Source: Candidatus Aminicenantota bacterium (lineage in GTDB: Bacteria; Acidobacteriota; Aminicenantia; Aminicenantales; Aminicenantaceae). From it: 64,000 bases of DNA. This document shows positions 27,645 through 38,968 of this stretch, piece after piece. The notes beneath the pieces are model-generated. The model was not told the DNA's origin. It saw nothing but the letters and a program-made list of their open reading frames with translations, and ran no database searches. Location: assembly GCA_020348385.1 (NCBI GenBank), contig CP070750.1, positions 1,986,527-2,050,526 on the forward strand, in the 5' to 3' direction. Numbering within the stretch: position 1 is the first letter of the stretch; every line of letters begins with the position of its first letter. The position numbers and the translations under genes were made by a program.

Positions 27645-28942
27645 ATGAACAGGAATGCAAGCGGTACCTGGAAACAATCCAAAACCTAGGTATCAAATTC
27701 GGGCTGGATAATGTACGGGAAATTCTTAGGGCCTTTCACAACCCTCACCGGAAATTCCCCTCTGTACTTGTGGCGGGATCCAACGGAAAAGGTTCGGTCT
27801 GTGCCTTCCTCACCCGAATCTTGATTCTGCATGGTTTTCGGGCGGGATTGTTCACATCTCCCCATCTTGTGGACGTAAAAGAAAGAATCCGTATCGGCGA
27901 AGAAATTATTGCCCAGCGGACTTTTTGCAGGCTTCTCACGCAACTCAGAAACAAGATCGAAGAGCTTATGTCTGAAAAAAAATTGTTGAATCCCCCCACC
28001 TATTTTGAGCATCTCTGCTGTTTGGCCTTCCTTTATTTTGCCGAACAACAGGTGGATATGGCCTTTCTCGAAGTGGGGATGGGAGGCAGGTTTGATGCCA
28101 CAAACGTGGTCGATCCCAAAGTGTCGGTCATCACTACCATTTCGGCCGAGCACCAGAAATATTTGGGAGATAGCTTGAGCCAGATTGCCCATGAAAAATC
28201 TGGCATCATCAAACCAGGAGTCCCGGTGGTATGTGGGGTTCATAATAAGGATGCTTACGCAACCATAAAAAGTCGGGCAGAGGAGCTGAGAGCGCCCTTT
28301 TTTGGAATATTCGACAGAAAAGACAATTTTGCACAAAAAAAAACGAAAGGGGGATATTTTTTTACGTTTCGGATGAACGGGGAAACCTTCAAATACAAGC
28401 CTGGCCTCCAGGGAAAACACCAGGGCCGCAACGCCGCCATTGCCATAGCCTCAGCTCGGATTCTCGGTCAGAGATGGAAAAAGCTGGATAAGGAGAGGAT
28501 TATCCAAGGTATCCAGACGACCCGTTGGGAAGGACGATTGGAATCCATCTCTCAAAAGCCTCTTGTGTTATTGGATGGGGCTCACAACGAAGAGGGTGCT
28601 GAGGCTTTGAGGGATTACATCAGGGAGTTTGTTTCTTATCCCATTATCCTTGTGTACGCGTCCATGCGGGACAAAAAAATCGAGCGGATCGCAGACCTCT
28701 TATTTCCCTTGGCAAAGATTGTCATATTGACTCGATTCCCTTATTATCGGGCGTGCTCTCCTGAGGAGTTGGCGGAAAAAATGGCTTCCCAAGAAAAAAA
28801 GATACTCTGTGAGCCGGATACGGAGAAAGCGTTTAGGATGGCAAAAAAGCTTGCCGGATCCGGCGGAGTTGTCCTTATCGCAGGCTCTCTTTTTCTCGCC
28901 GGAGAAATAAAAAAAATAATCCGGAATTCCAGTCCTGCATAA
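27641..28942 (+). CDS. folC: Folylpolyglutamate synthase / dihydrofolate synthase
   Basis: 433 residues, normal FolC length. Mur-ligase fold: P-loop VAGSNGKGSVCAFL (about residues 45-58), folate loop TSPHLVDVKERIRI (about 73-86), EVGMGGRFDATNVV (about 142-155), HQKYLGDSLSQIAHEKSGIIKPG, and LLDGAHNEEGAEAL at the C-terminal domain. The enzyme adds glutamate to (dihydro)pteroate or folates with ATP hydrolysis in the cytoplasm. Translationally coupled to accD. Confidence 0.96.
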   Translation: MNEQECKRYLETIQNLGIKFGLDNVREILRAFHNPHRKFPSVLVAGSNGKGSVCAFLTRILILHGFRAGLFTSPHLVDVKERIRIGEEIIAQRTFCRLLTQLRNKIEELMSEKKLLNPPTYFEHLCCLAFLYFAEQQVDMAFLEVGMGGRFDATNVVDPKVSVITTISAEHQKYLGDSLSQIAHEKSGIIKPGVPVVCGVHNKDAYATIKSRAEELRAPFFGIFDRKDNFAQKKTKGGYFFTFRMNGETFKYKPGLQGKHQGRNAAIAIASARILGQRWKKLDKERIIQGIQTTRWEGRLESISQKPLVLLDGAHNEEGAEALRDYIREFVSYPIILVYASMRDKKIERIADLLFPLAKIVILTRFPYYRACSPEELAEKMASQEKKILCEPDTEKAFRMAKKLAGSGGVVLIAGSLFLAGEIKKIIRNSSPA

Positions 28943-29185
28943 ACCTTGCTCCCAGTAATACAAAGGATCAGCCCAGCTTGCCAAACGCGTTAGGTTTTGA
29001 CATCTTCAGGTCCCTTGGAGATGGTTTGGGTGCTTGCTTTTTTGCGTGAGTCATGTTAAATTTTTGCCTCGATTAATCGGCAGTTTTGTAGCCAAACTCC
29101 CACCTCCACACAAAGGTGGCGGAAGGAAAACGGTTGGGTTCGCTTACCCTTGGTTAATTACTGGCGATGAAACAGAAAGATTAAA
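28943..29185 (+). other. Gap between folC and the ATP synthase genes
   Basis: No gene seen. It holds a 10-bp perfect palindrome CGATTAATCG (29070-29079) and a short hairpin CCACCT/AGGTGG (29100-29105/29114-29119) without a T-run. Either could be a regulatory site for the atp genes; no clear promoter was found. Confidence 0.25.
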
Positions 29186-29602
29186 ATGCTATCTATCGAT
29201 TTAAGTGTCATCGCCATCTTTGTGATCGTTTGGATCCTTGTCCTTGTGCTCACGAAAGTCTATTTTAAGCCTGTACGTCGGATCATGAGAAAGAGGGACA
29301 ATCAAATCCAGCAGGACAGGGATGCTACCCAAGAAGCACTGGATGAATACACCAAAACTCTTGAAGCGATCGAAAAGGATTTAAAAGAAGCAAAAACATC
29401 GGCTCGGGAGGCTCGAGAGACATGGATACGGGAAGCCCAGAAAGAAAAAGATGAGATGATCGATGAGGTGTCGCAAGAATGTCGTTTACAAGTTCAAAAA
29501 GCCCATCAGGAATTGAACGAAAAGGTCGAACAGCTTAAGAAAGAATTGGAACCTCGGGGTCAGGACTTTGCCAAGAGAATCACAAAAAGGCTTCTGAACT
29601 GA
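29186..29602 (+). CDS. atpF': F1Fo ATP synthase subunit b' (first b-type subunit)
   Basis: 138 residues. One N-terminal membrane helix (about residues 6-26; VIAIFVIVWILVLVLTKVYF) followed by PVRRIMRKRDNQI and a long charged coiled coil to the end: the build of a peripheral-stalk b subunit. It is followed, with a 1-bp overlap, by a second b-type gene, so the stator is probably a b/b' heterodimer. First gene of the ATP synthase run. Confidence 0.85.
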   Translation: MLSIDLSVIAIFVIVWILVLVLTKVYFKPVRRIMRKRDNQIQQDRDATQEALDEYTKTLEAIEKDLKEAKTSAREARETWIREAQKEKDEMIDEVSQECRLQVQKAHQELNEKVEQLKKELEPRGQDFAKRITKRLLN

Positions 29603-30160
29603 TGCAAAAGAAAAAATCCATCATCTTGGTTCTCTTTTTCGTGCCGTTTTTGCTGTTTATGTCATTTGCGGAAGAATCTCATTCTTCTCAGACCAAGGAT
29701 TTTTTGGGGAAGCTCATCAACTTCCTTCTGTTGTTTGGAGGATTGGCCTATGTGTTGAGGAAACCTTTGGGAAAAATCCTCCAGGGAAGGGCTGATTCAC
29801 TCGAATTGGTTTTAAAGGAAGCGAAGCAATCACATGGAGAGGCGGTAGTTAGGCTGGATCAGGTTGAGTCCCGAATGGAAAAGCTGGATGAAGAGATCCG
29901 AGCGATGCAGAGAGAAGCAGAGACTGCAGGCAAGTCTCTTCACCAAAATGTGATCGAGGAGGCCAAACAGGCTGCTGATCGAATGAAGCATTTCACAAAC
30001 CAGGAAATCGAGATGCTTAGCCAGGATGCCATCCGTGAAATCAAAGAATACACGGCCACTCTTGCCGCCGATTTGGCTCAGCGCGTCATTAAAGATCGGT
30101 TGACCGAAGAATTTCATTTGTCACTTATTGATAGATCCATCGAAAGGCTTGAAAAACTTC

Positions 30161-32223
<2,063 letters not shown>

Positions 32224-32224
32224 G

Positions 32225-33115
32225 ATGCCAGCCCTTATTGACCTACGCCGGAGGATCAAAAGCGTGAAGAACACGCAACAGATCACACAGGCTATGAAAA
32301 CCGTCTCCACAGCCAAATTCAAAAAAGCCCAACGCGAGGTGCTTCAAGCCCGCCCTTACTGGAAAACGTTCCCAGATTTTCTCCGCGATGCTGTTTCCTT
32401 GAGTGTGAGAGTCCCTCACCCTCTTCTCGAAAAGAGGGCAGAGGAAAAGGCTCTCCTGGTGATAATCACATCGGATAAAGGCTTGTGTGGAGCTTTCAAT
32501 TCCAACCTTTTGGCAGCGGCCCAGGAATTCTATGAAGAAAAATCCAAGGTCTGCGAACTTAAACTCATTCTTTTCGGCAAAAAAGCCCATCAACAATTCA
32601 ACAGATCTCCCTATAAAGTGGAACGAACCTACACGGATCAAATTCAAAAGCTTTTGGAGGAAGACCTGAATGATCTATCCCGTTTCCTTATGCAACAGTA
32701 TATATTCTGTCGCACGGATGCCATTTATGTTTTGTCCAACGAGTTCAAGTCCATTCTTGCCCCGCGCATTGTGCTCCTCAAACTGCTCCCTATCGAGATA
32801 GCTCATGATAGGGAAGATCAAAAAAATGACGAAATGCCTGTAACGGCCGGTCCTTTGCCGGATTGGGAACCCGGCGCTTCTCCTATTCTTCACACGCTGT
32901 TGCCCAAATATGTCGAGATGCAGTTTGTCCATTTTTTTGCCGAATCCATCGCTGCTGAACATGCGGCAAGAATGATGGCCATGGACAATGCCACTAAAAA
33001 CGCAGAAGACCTTATCGACGACTTGACCCTGGTGCTCAACAAAATAAGGCAGGCCTCGATCACCAAAGAGCTTCTTGAGATCATGACTGCCGTGGAGGCC
33101 TTGGCAAAAAAATAG
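32225..33115 (+). CDS. atpG: F1Fo ATP synthase subunit gamma
   Basis: 296 residues. N-terminal coiled-coil helix (LRRRIKSVKNTQQITQAMKTVSTAKF) and C-terminal helix (MAMDNATKNAEDLIDDLTLVLNKIRQASITKELLEIMTAVEAL) form the rotor shaft; the middle Rossmann-like part includes LVIITSDKGLCGAFN. Typical length. One base separates it from atpA. Confidence 0.97.
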   Translation: MPALIDLRRRIKSVKNTQQITQAMKTVSTAKFKKAQREVLQARPYWKTFPDFLRDAVSLSVRVPHPLLEKRAEEKALLVIITSDKGLCGAFNSNLLAAAQEFYEEKSKVCELKLILFGKKAHQQFNRSPYKVERTYTDQIQKLLEEDLNDLSRFLMQQYIFCRTDAIYVLSNEFKSILAPRIVLLKLLPIEIAHDREDQKNDEMPVTAGPLPDWEPGASPILHTLLPKYVEMQFVHFFAESIAAEHAARMMAMDNATKNAEDLIDDLTLVLNKIRQASITKELLEIMTAVEALAKK

Positions 33116-33128
33116 AAGCCCGGAGTGA

Positions 33129-34592
<1,464 letters not shown>

Positions 34593-34596
34593 GCAC

Positions 34597-34896
34597 ATGA
34601 GCAAAGATTTGCCCGCAACCCTTAAGCTCAAGGTAATCAGCCCGACGGATCTTCTTGTCGATGAGGAAGTTCTTGAGGTATCCCTTCCCAGCCTCGAAGG
34701 TTATCTGGGTATTTTTCCCGGACACAGACCCTTGTTTGTGGCATTGGGCCGTGGACTTTTGGCATATAAGCGGTCGGACAAGCATAGTGAACTGTCGATT
34801 CAAGGAGGGTATGCTGAAGTTCTCCCTGACCATGTGCTTGTTTTTACCGAAAGGGCTAAAGATGAAAAAAGCCAACCCACAGAAGGGCAAGGATGA
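34597..34896 (+). CDS. atpC: F1Fo ATP synthase subunit epsilon, short form lacking the C-terminal helices
   Basis: 99 residues; typical bacterial epsilon has 130-140. The N-terminal beta-sandwich is complete (LKLKVISPTDLLVDEEVLEVSLPSLEGYLGIFPGHRPLFVALGRG, then LSIQGGYAEVLPDHVLVFTE). The C-terminal two-helix domain, which inhibits ATP hydrolysis in other bacteria, is absent and replaced by a polar tail. The last 35 bp overlap the start of the methyltransferase gene in another frame. Not a window or sequencing artefact as far as can be seen: the stop is clean and the next gene starts with its own family motif. Confidence 0.92.
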   Translation: MSKDLPATLKLKVISPTDLLVDEEVLEVSLPSLEGYLGIFPGHRPLFVALGRGLLAYKRSDKHSELSIQGGYAEVLPDHVLVFTERAKDEKSQPTEGQG

Positions 34897-35614
34897 GACG
34901 CAGGATACCTTTTATCACGGACGCATCCTTGTTTATCAAAAAAAAGAGGGATACAGGTTTGCTGTAGATGCCCCTCTGCTGGCGGATTTTATCCAAACTA
35001 AAGACAAAGATAAATGCCTGGAACTGGGCACAGGCTGTGGAATTATTTCCCTCCTGTTGAGCGTCAAACCCTTTATGCATATCACAGCCCTCGAGATTCA
35101 GGAGTCACTGGCCGGTCTGGCGAAGAGAAACGTCCAACTCAATCACTTAGATAAAAGGATATGCGTTATCCATGTCGACTTTTTCGATTTCCTCCCACCC
35201 CATAAGTTCGATGTCGTGTTTTCCAATCCTCCCTACATAAAAAAGCAAACGGGACGCATGAGTGCCACATCGGAAAAATGGGTTGCGAAACATGAGGTAA
35301 AATGTGATATTCTTGGTATAATGCAAAAAACATCAGCCCTGCTGAAAAAGAACGGTCGGGCTTACTTCATATTTACGGCCAAAAGAAAGCTGGAATTCAC
35401 CCAGGCTGTCGACAAAGCCGGATTGGATGTGCAAATGGAGCGTTTGGTGTATCCTCGCGAGGGGGGGGCGCCGAATTTTTTGCTATCCCAGTGTGGTTTC
35501 CCTCCCTGTCAAAAACGGATTTTATCGCCTCTTTTTCTTTTTGATGACTTAGGGAAATACACGCCAGAAGCCGAGGAAATTTTTTCCGGGAGAACCCATG
35601 CTTCGTTTATTTAA
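34862..35614 (+). CDS. TrmN6/YfiC-like N6-adenine methyltransferase
   Basis: 250 residues from ATG 34862 (MKKANPQKG). The longer frame from 34655 would sit inside atpC and is rejected. Motifs: ELGTGCGIISLLL (SAM motif I), ALEIQESLAGLAKRNVQLN, and the catalytic FSNPPY (NPPY) followed by KKQTGRMSATSEKWVAKHE, as in the enzyme that methylates A37 of tRNA1(Val). Cytoplasmic. It overlaps atpC (35 bp) and wzm (17 bp), so it is in the same transcript. Confidence 0.87.
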   Translation: MKKANPQKGKDETQDTFYHGRILVYQKKEGYRFAVDAPLLADFIQTKDKDKCLELGTGCGIISLLLSVKPFMHITALEIQESLAGLAKRNVQLNHLDKRICVIHVDFFDFLPPHKFDVVFSNPPYIKKQTGRMSATSEKWVAKHEVKCDILGIMQKTSALLKKNGRAYFIFTAKRKLEFTQAVDKAGLDVQMERLVYPREGGAPNFLLSQCGFPPCQKRILSPLFLFDDLGKYTPEAEEIFSGRTHASFI

Positions 35615-36416
35615 AAAAGGGAAAGAATTATACAAATATCGGGTTCTGATACAGAATCTGGTCAGCCGCGAGCTCAAGGCACGCTACCGCGGGACAATCC
35701 TGGGCTTTCTTTGGTCTTTTTTTAATCCGCTTCTCCTGATGATCGTCTATACCATCGTTTTCGGATTCATCATCCCGTCGCGTTTTCCTGGATTCGGAGA
35801 GAATCGCCTGGTGTATGCCCTTTTTCTTTTCTGCGGGGTTCTGCCCTGGACTTGGTTTGCTTCCTCTTCTTTGGAATCCGCCAATGTTTTGATGGTGCAG
35901 GGAAACCTGATCAAAAAGATCCTTTTTCCCGTCGAGATCCTTCCCATCGTTGTTGTCACATCCAATTTTGTCCATTTTGTGTTCGGGCTACCAATATTAT
36001 TCCTTTTTGCCTTGATCATGCTCAAAAAATTCACCATTTATATCCTCTTCTTGCCGGTGGTCATCCTGGTGCAGTTCGTTTTTGCCCTCGGATTTTCCCT
36101 TATCGTATCCTCGCTGACAGTCCACTTCCGGGATGTCAAGGATATCCTGGGCAACATGTTGACTTTATGGTTTTTTTCCTCACCGATCATCTATCCGGTA
36201 ACTTTTGCAACTATCCAAAGAAACAAGTGGCTTCGGCTTTTGCTGGACATCAACCCGATGACCCACATCATGCAGGGCTACCAGAACTGTGTGTTTTTCG
36301 GAGAAATGATTCGCTGGCGAAGGCTAGGGGTAACCTTCCTGGTATCGCTGGTGTTGCTGGTAGTCGGGTATGCCATTTTCGACAGACTTCGCGATTCCTT
36401 TCCGGAGGAGGTATAA
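35598..36416 (+). CDS. wzm: ABC-2-type polysaccharide exporter permease
   Basis: 272 residues, six membrane helices. The N-terminal RELKARYRGTILGFLWSFFNPLLLMIVYTIVFGFI is the signature of O-antigen/teichoic-acid exporter permeases (Wzm/TagG); the family motif NPMTHIMQGYQ lies near the C-terminus. With Wzt it moves undecaprenyl-linked finished glycan across the inner membrane. Abuts wzt. Confidence 0.95.
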   Translation: MLRLFKKGKELYKYRVLIQNLVSRELKARYRGTILGFLWSFFNPLLLMIVYTIVFGFIIPSRFPGFGENRLVYALFLFCGVLPWTWFASSSLESANVLMVQGNLIKKILFPVEILPIVVVTSNFVHFVFGLPILFLFALIMLKKFTIYILFLPVVILVQFVFALGFSLIVSSLTVHFRDVKDILGNMLTLWFFSSPIIYPVTFATIQRNKWLRLLLDINPMTHIMQGYQNCVFFGEMIRWRRLGVTFLVSLVLLVVGYAIFDRLRDSFPEEV

Positions 36417-37706
36417 GTGGTTGTCATAGATGTGGACAATGTCACGCGGATATACCAGAAATACTCCTCCCGCCACCGGTTTAAGACATTCAAGAGTTCT
36501 TTTGTAAAAGGGGATTTTTTCAAAGCGCTTAAGCCCGACGAATTGGTCACAGCCCTGGACAATGTGAATTTTAAAGTCAGAGAAGGCACGACTTTTGGCG
36601 TCATAGGAGAAAATGGCTCGGGCAAAAGCACACTCCTCAAGATCATCACCGGGATCGCCAAACCCACTTCCGGAAGGGTGTCCGTGCAAGGGAAAGTGTC
36701 TGCTCTGATCGAACTGGGGGCGGGATTCCATCCAGAGATTTCCGGTCGGGAAAATATCTACATCAACGGTATCATGCTGGGCCTTACCAAAAAAGAGATC
36801 GCCCATAAATTTGACGATATCGTCAGGTTCGCCCAGCTCGAAGACTTTATAGACGCCCCGGTCAAAACCTATTCCTCGGGTATGTACATGCGATTGGGCT
36901 TCTCGATCGCCATCAATGTCAACCCGGATGTCCTCCTGATCGATGAAGTGTTGGCCGTGGGAGACGCCGCTTTTGTCCCCAAGTGTCTGGATAGGATCGA
37001 TGATTTTCGCCGCCGGAACAAGACCATCCTGTTTGTCAGCCACGATTTGTCAACGGTGGAGAAAATCTGTGACCAAGTTCTTTGGCTGAAAGAGGGAAAG
37101 ATGCGGATGATCGCCGAGCCCAAGCGTGCGATCGATGCCTATCTTCAGGATATTGCCGAGATGCAGGAAGAAGAATTCGAATTCCGCCAGAAAGCCATCG
37201 AGGAAGAAGTGGCAAAAGAGGAGGAAGTAGAAGACAGAAGGGAAGGGCGCTGGGGCAAAAAAGAGATCGAGATCACCAAGGTAAGGGTGAAAAGCATCGA
37301 AGGGAAGGAAAAACATGTATTCTCTCCGGATGAGGGAATGCAAATTGAAATTGATGTGAAGGCAAAATCCCGGATCAAAGATTTTGTTTTTGGGATCGGT
37401 ATTTTCAATTCTCAAGGGATCAGTTGCTACGGCACAAACACAGAAAGCGAGGATTTCGAGCCTTTGTCCATCGAAGGGACAGGAAGGGTTATCTGCCGGA
37501 TCGCAAAGTTGAATCTAATAAATGGCACCTATTATCTGGATGTGGCTACCCATAAAAAGGACGGGTATCCCTACGATTACCACCGCAAAATGTACGCATT
37601 CATGATCTCCTCTTTGCACAAGGATGTCGGGGTGTTTCGACCGGCACATTCCTGGTCTTTTTCCCCTGATATAAAAATCAAGCCGCCTCCCACAAAGAAG
37701 GCATAA
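36417..37706 (+). CDS. wzt: ABC polysaccharide exporter ATPase with C-terminal glycan-binding domain
   Basis: 429 residues, GTG start directly after the wzm stop. Walker A GENGSGKST (about residues 64-72), signature YSSGMYMRLGFSIA (about 152), Walker B VLLIDEVLAVGD (about 171), then FVSHDLSTVEKICDQVLWL. After a charged coiled linker (residues 245-280) a C-terminal immunoglobulin-like domain (about 285-425; VFGIGIFNSQGISCYGTNTE, GTGRVICRIAKLNLINGTYYLDVA) matches Wzt-C. In O8/O9a-type systems this domain recognises a methyl or phosphomethyl cap on the finished chain; the TylF-like methyltransferase of the glycan locus could supply such a cap (inference). Confidence 0.95.
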   Translation: MVVIDVDNVTRIYQKYSSRHRFKTFKSSFVKGDFFKALKPDELVTALDNVNFKVREGTTFGVIGENGSGKSTLLKIITGIAKPTSGRVSVQGKVSALIELGAGFHPEISGRENIYINGIMLGLTKKEIAHKFDDIVRFAQLEDFIDAPVKTYSSGMYMRLGFSIAINVNPDVLLIDEVLAVGDAAFVPKCLDRIDDFRRRNKTILFVSHDLSTVEKICDQVLWLKEGKMRMIAEPKRAIDAYLQDIAEMQEEEFEFRQKAIEEEVAKEEEVEDRREGRWGKKEIEITKVRVKSIEGKEKHVFSPDEGMQIEIDVKAKSRIKDFVFGIGIFNSQGISCYGTNTESEDFEPLSIEGTGRVICRIAKLNLINGTYYLDVATHKKDGYPYDYHRKMYAFMISSLHKDVGVFRPAHSWSFSPDIKIKPPPTKKA

Positions 37707-37739
37707 AAGAAAGCATAGATATTGGGAAAGCCTATCCTG

Positions 37740-37745
37740 TATAAT
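37740..37745 (+). promoter_or_regulatory. -10 box before the DUF2061 gene
   Basis: Perfect TATAAT preceded by TG (TGTATAAT); no good -35. AGGAG (37753-37757) lies 8 nt before the GTG start at 37766. Confidence 0.4.
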
Positions 37746-37765
37746 AACCACCAGGAGAATAAATC

Positions 37766-38083
37766 GTGAGAAAATCCAAAAGACCTGTCGAATCCCATAC
37801 AAGAACCATGATAAAAGCCATCAGCTGGAGAGTGGTGGCGACTTTTACCAGCATGACCATCGTTTATTTATTGACAAAAGAGCCGCTTATCACGTTGGAA
37901 TTTGGCGTCATCGAGGTCATTGCCAAGATCACGTTTTATTATCTGCACGAAAGGGCCTGGCAGAAGGTTCCCTGGGGGACAAAAAAACATCCCCTTTCAA
38001 CCCTGCCAGTCAATCGTGATGTCGCACCCGATGACATGGAAAAAATAAAAAATTATCTCAAAGACCTTGGATACATCGATTAA
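37766..38083 (+). CDS. DUF2061 membrane protein
   Basis: 105 residues, GTG start with AGGAG 8 nt upstream. Core TMIKAISWRVVATFTSMTIVYLL and FGVIEVIAKITFYYLHERAWQKVPWG carry the conserved DUF2061 pattern, with two membrane helices and a YxHERxW end. In other bacteria DUF2061 proteins occur near sulfate-assimilation or glycan genes; the molecular function is not known. The next gene starts inside its last codons (17-bp overlap). Confidence 0.85.
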   Translation: MRKSKRPVESHTRTMIKAISWRVVATFTSMTIVYLLTKEPLITLEFGVIEVIAKITFYYLHERAWQKVPWGTKKHPLSTLPVNRDVAPDDMEKIKNYLKDLGYID

Positions 38084-38558
38084 CAAAATTCAATCCCTTC
38101 AAAGCCTCCAAAAGATACGAGCAGTCCTGGGAGAAAAAGGAAAGCAGGTTGTTTTCACGAATGGGTGTTTCGACCTCATCCACAGCGGTCATGTGTTTCT
38201 GTTCAAGGAGGCCAAAAAACTGGGGGATGTATTAATCGTTGCAATCAACGACGATCGATCGATAAGGAAAATCAAAGGGGCAACGAGACCGATATTTCCT
38301 CTGGCTGAAAGACTTGAGATTCTGGAAGCCATCGAACATATCGATTATCTCATCCCTTTCCCAGAGGAAACTCCTCAGAAAGTGATATCCGTTCTTCTTC
38401 CTGATATCCTTGTCAAAGGAGAAGATTGGAAGAGGAACGGGGTGGTAGGACGAAAGGAAGTCGAGGAGGCGGGGGGAAAGGTTGTGCTTGTCCCTTTGTG
38501 CAAGGGGCAATCCACGACATCTCTTCTCGAAAAAATCCTTCACTCCTCGACTAAATAA
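38067..38558 (+). CDS. rfaE2: Heptose-1-phosphate adenylyltransferase (RfaE domain II type)
   Basis: 163 residues from TTG 38067, overlapping the DUF2061 gene. Nucleotidyltransferase motifs: VVFTNGCFDLIHSGHVFLFKEAKKLGD (HxGH, about residues 27-53), VAINDDRSIRKIKG, RPIFPLAERLEILEAIEHIDYLIPF. It corresponds to the C-terminal half of bifunctional HldE and makes ADP-glycero-manno-heptose for LPS core or heptose-containing glycans. The kinase half must be encoded elsewhere. The alternative start is uncertain because TTG lacks a clear ribosome site. Confidence 0.93.
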   Translation: MDTSINKIQSLQSLQKIRAVLGEKGKQVVFTNGCFDLIHSGHVFLFKEAKKLGDVLIVAINDDRSIRKIKGATRPIFPLAERLEILEAIEHIDYLIPFPEETPQKVISVLLPDILVKGEDWKRNGVVGRKEVEEAGGKVVLVPLCKGQSTTSLLEKILHSSTK

Positions 38559-38598
38559 TAAAAAAAGCTCTTCAGCCTCCCTAGGGATGAAGAGCTCT
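38558..38598 (-). terminator. Intrinsic terminator of the 20-residue peptide unit (minus strand)
   Basis: Perfect 9-bp stem (38566-38574 with 38588-38596: AGCTCTTCA/TGAAGAGCT), inner CCCTAGGG palindrome, and on the minus strand a run of T (complement of 38558-38566). On the plus strand only a weak T-rich stretch follows, so it mainly ends minus-strand transcription, just after the rfaE2 stop. Confidence 0.75.
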
Positions 38599-38639
38599 GG
38601 TTATTTCCCTTAAACGTTTAGAGCAGTTTTACATCATAC

Positions 38640-38702
38640 TCAGGATTTGGGGTGGCAACCTTCCGAACAATGAGCCACTCTAGGCACGGCGTGTTTCTTC
38701 AT
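38640..38702 (-). CDS. Putative 20-residue Cys/His peptide with its own promoter and terminator
   Basis: ATG at 38702, 20 codons, TGA at 38640. The peptide starts MKKHAVPRVAH and ends CSEGCHPKS: two Cys in a C-x3-C-H arrangement, three His, no acidic residue but one Glu, basic N-terminus, not hydrophobic. GGAAGGAG lies 6 nt upstream (one of the best ribosome sites in the window). The promoter (38738-38766) and the terminator (38558-38598) frame it exactly, giving an RNA of about 175 nt. No family is recognised. Alternatives: a small regulatory RNA with a leader ORF, or a metal-binding or modified (RiPP-like) peptide. No maturation gene is adjacent; the next minus-strand gene upstream (38969-40117) is a glutamine amidotransferase with a separate promoter. 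Confidence 0.55.
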   Translation of the reverse strand: MKKHAVPRVAHCSEGCHPKS

Positions 38703-38737
38703 TAGAAACTCCTTCCTTGATTTTGCATACAATACTA

Positions 38738-38766
38738 AATATATAAGTTTTGTAAGAAAATGTCAA
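38738..38766 (-). promoter_or_regulatory. Promoter of the 20-residue peptide gene
   Basis: On the minus strand: perfect TTGACA (38761-38766), 17-bp spacer, TATATT (38738-38743). Predicted start near 38731, about 29 nt before the ATG. Confidence 0.75.
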
Positions 38767-38796
38767 GTCCCCTTCTTGTTCTCATCTATTTCTCCA

Positions 38797-38958
38797 TCTC
38801 TAAATCCGTGGCTATTTCTCAAAAGCCAGGCAAGGTGAAGAGGAAGCCATCCGGAGACGAGCGAGCATGTTCCCTATATTTTCTCGCTGAAACAAGGCAG
38901 CAAATCTGCGGGCTGATGTTTCAGCTTGCCTGACATTTAATTGCCACAGATTTAGAGA
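38797..38958. repeat. 162-bp inverted-repeat (MITE-like) element
   Basis: The ends 38797-38816 and 38939-38958 are inverted copies matching at 18 of 20 bases (core AAATC-GTGGC / GCCAC-GATTT). Inside are nested perfect 8-bp inverted repeats: 38827-38834/38925-38932 (CAGGCAAG/CTTGCCTG) and 38886-38893/38918-38925 (GCTGAAAC/GTTTCAGC). No coding frame. This is the structure of a non-autonomous mobile element or an intergenic palindromic repeat; the whole could fold as a long branched hairpin in RNA. Only one copy was seen in the window. Confidence 0.5.
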
Positions 38959-38968
38959 GGCGTTTTTT

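Noticed and set aside
27686..28420. 244-codon minus-strand frame opposite folC
   Set aside because: The plus strand is unmistakable FolC; the antisense protein has no family features.
38640..38702. Reading the C-x3-C-H peptide as a c-type cytochrome fragment
   Set aside because: Only 20 residues, no signal peptide, no axial-ligand domain and no flanking cytochrome sequence; a haem protein cannot be claimed.
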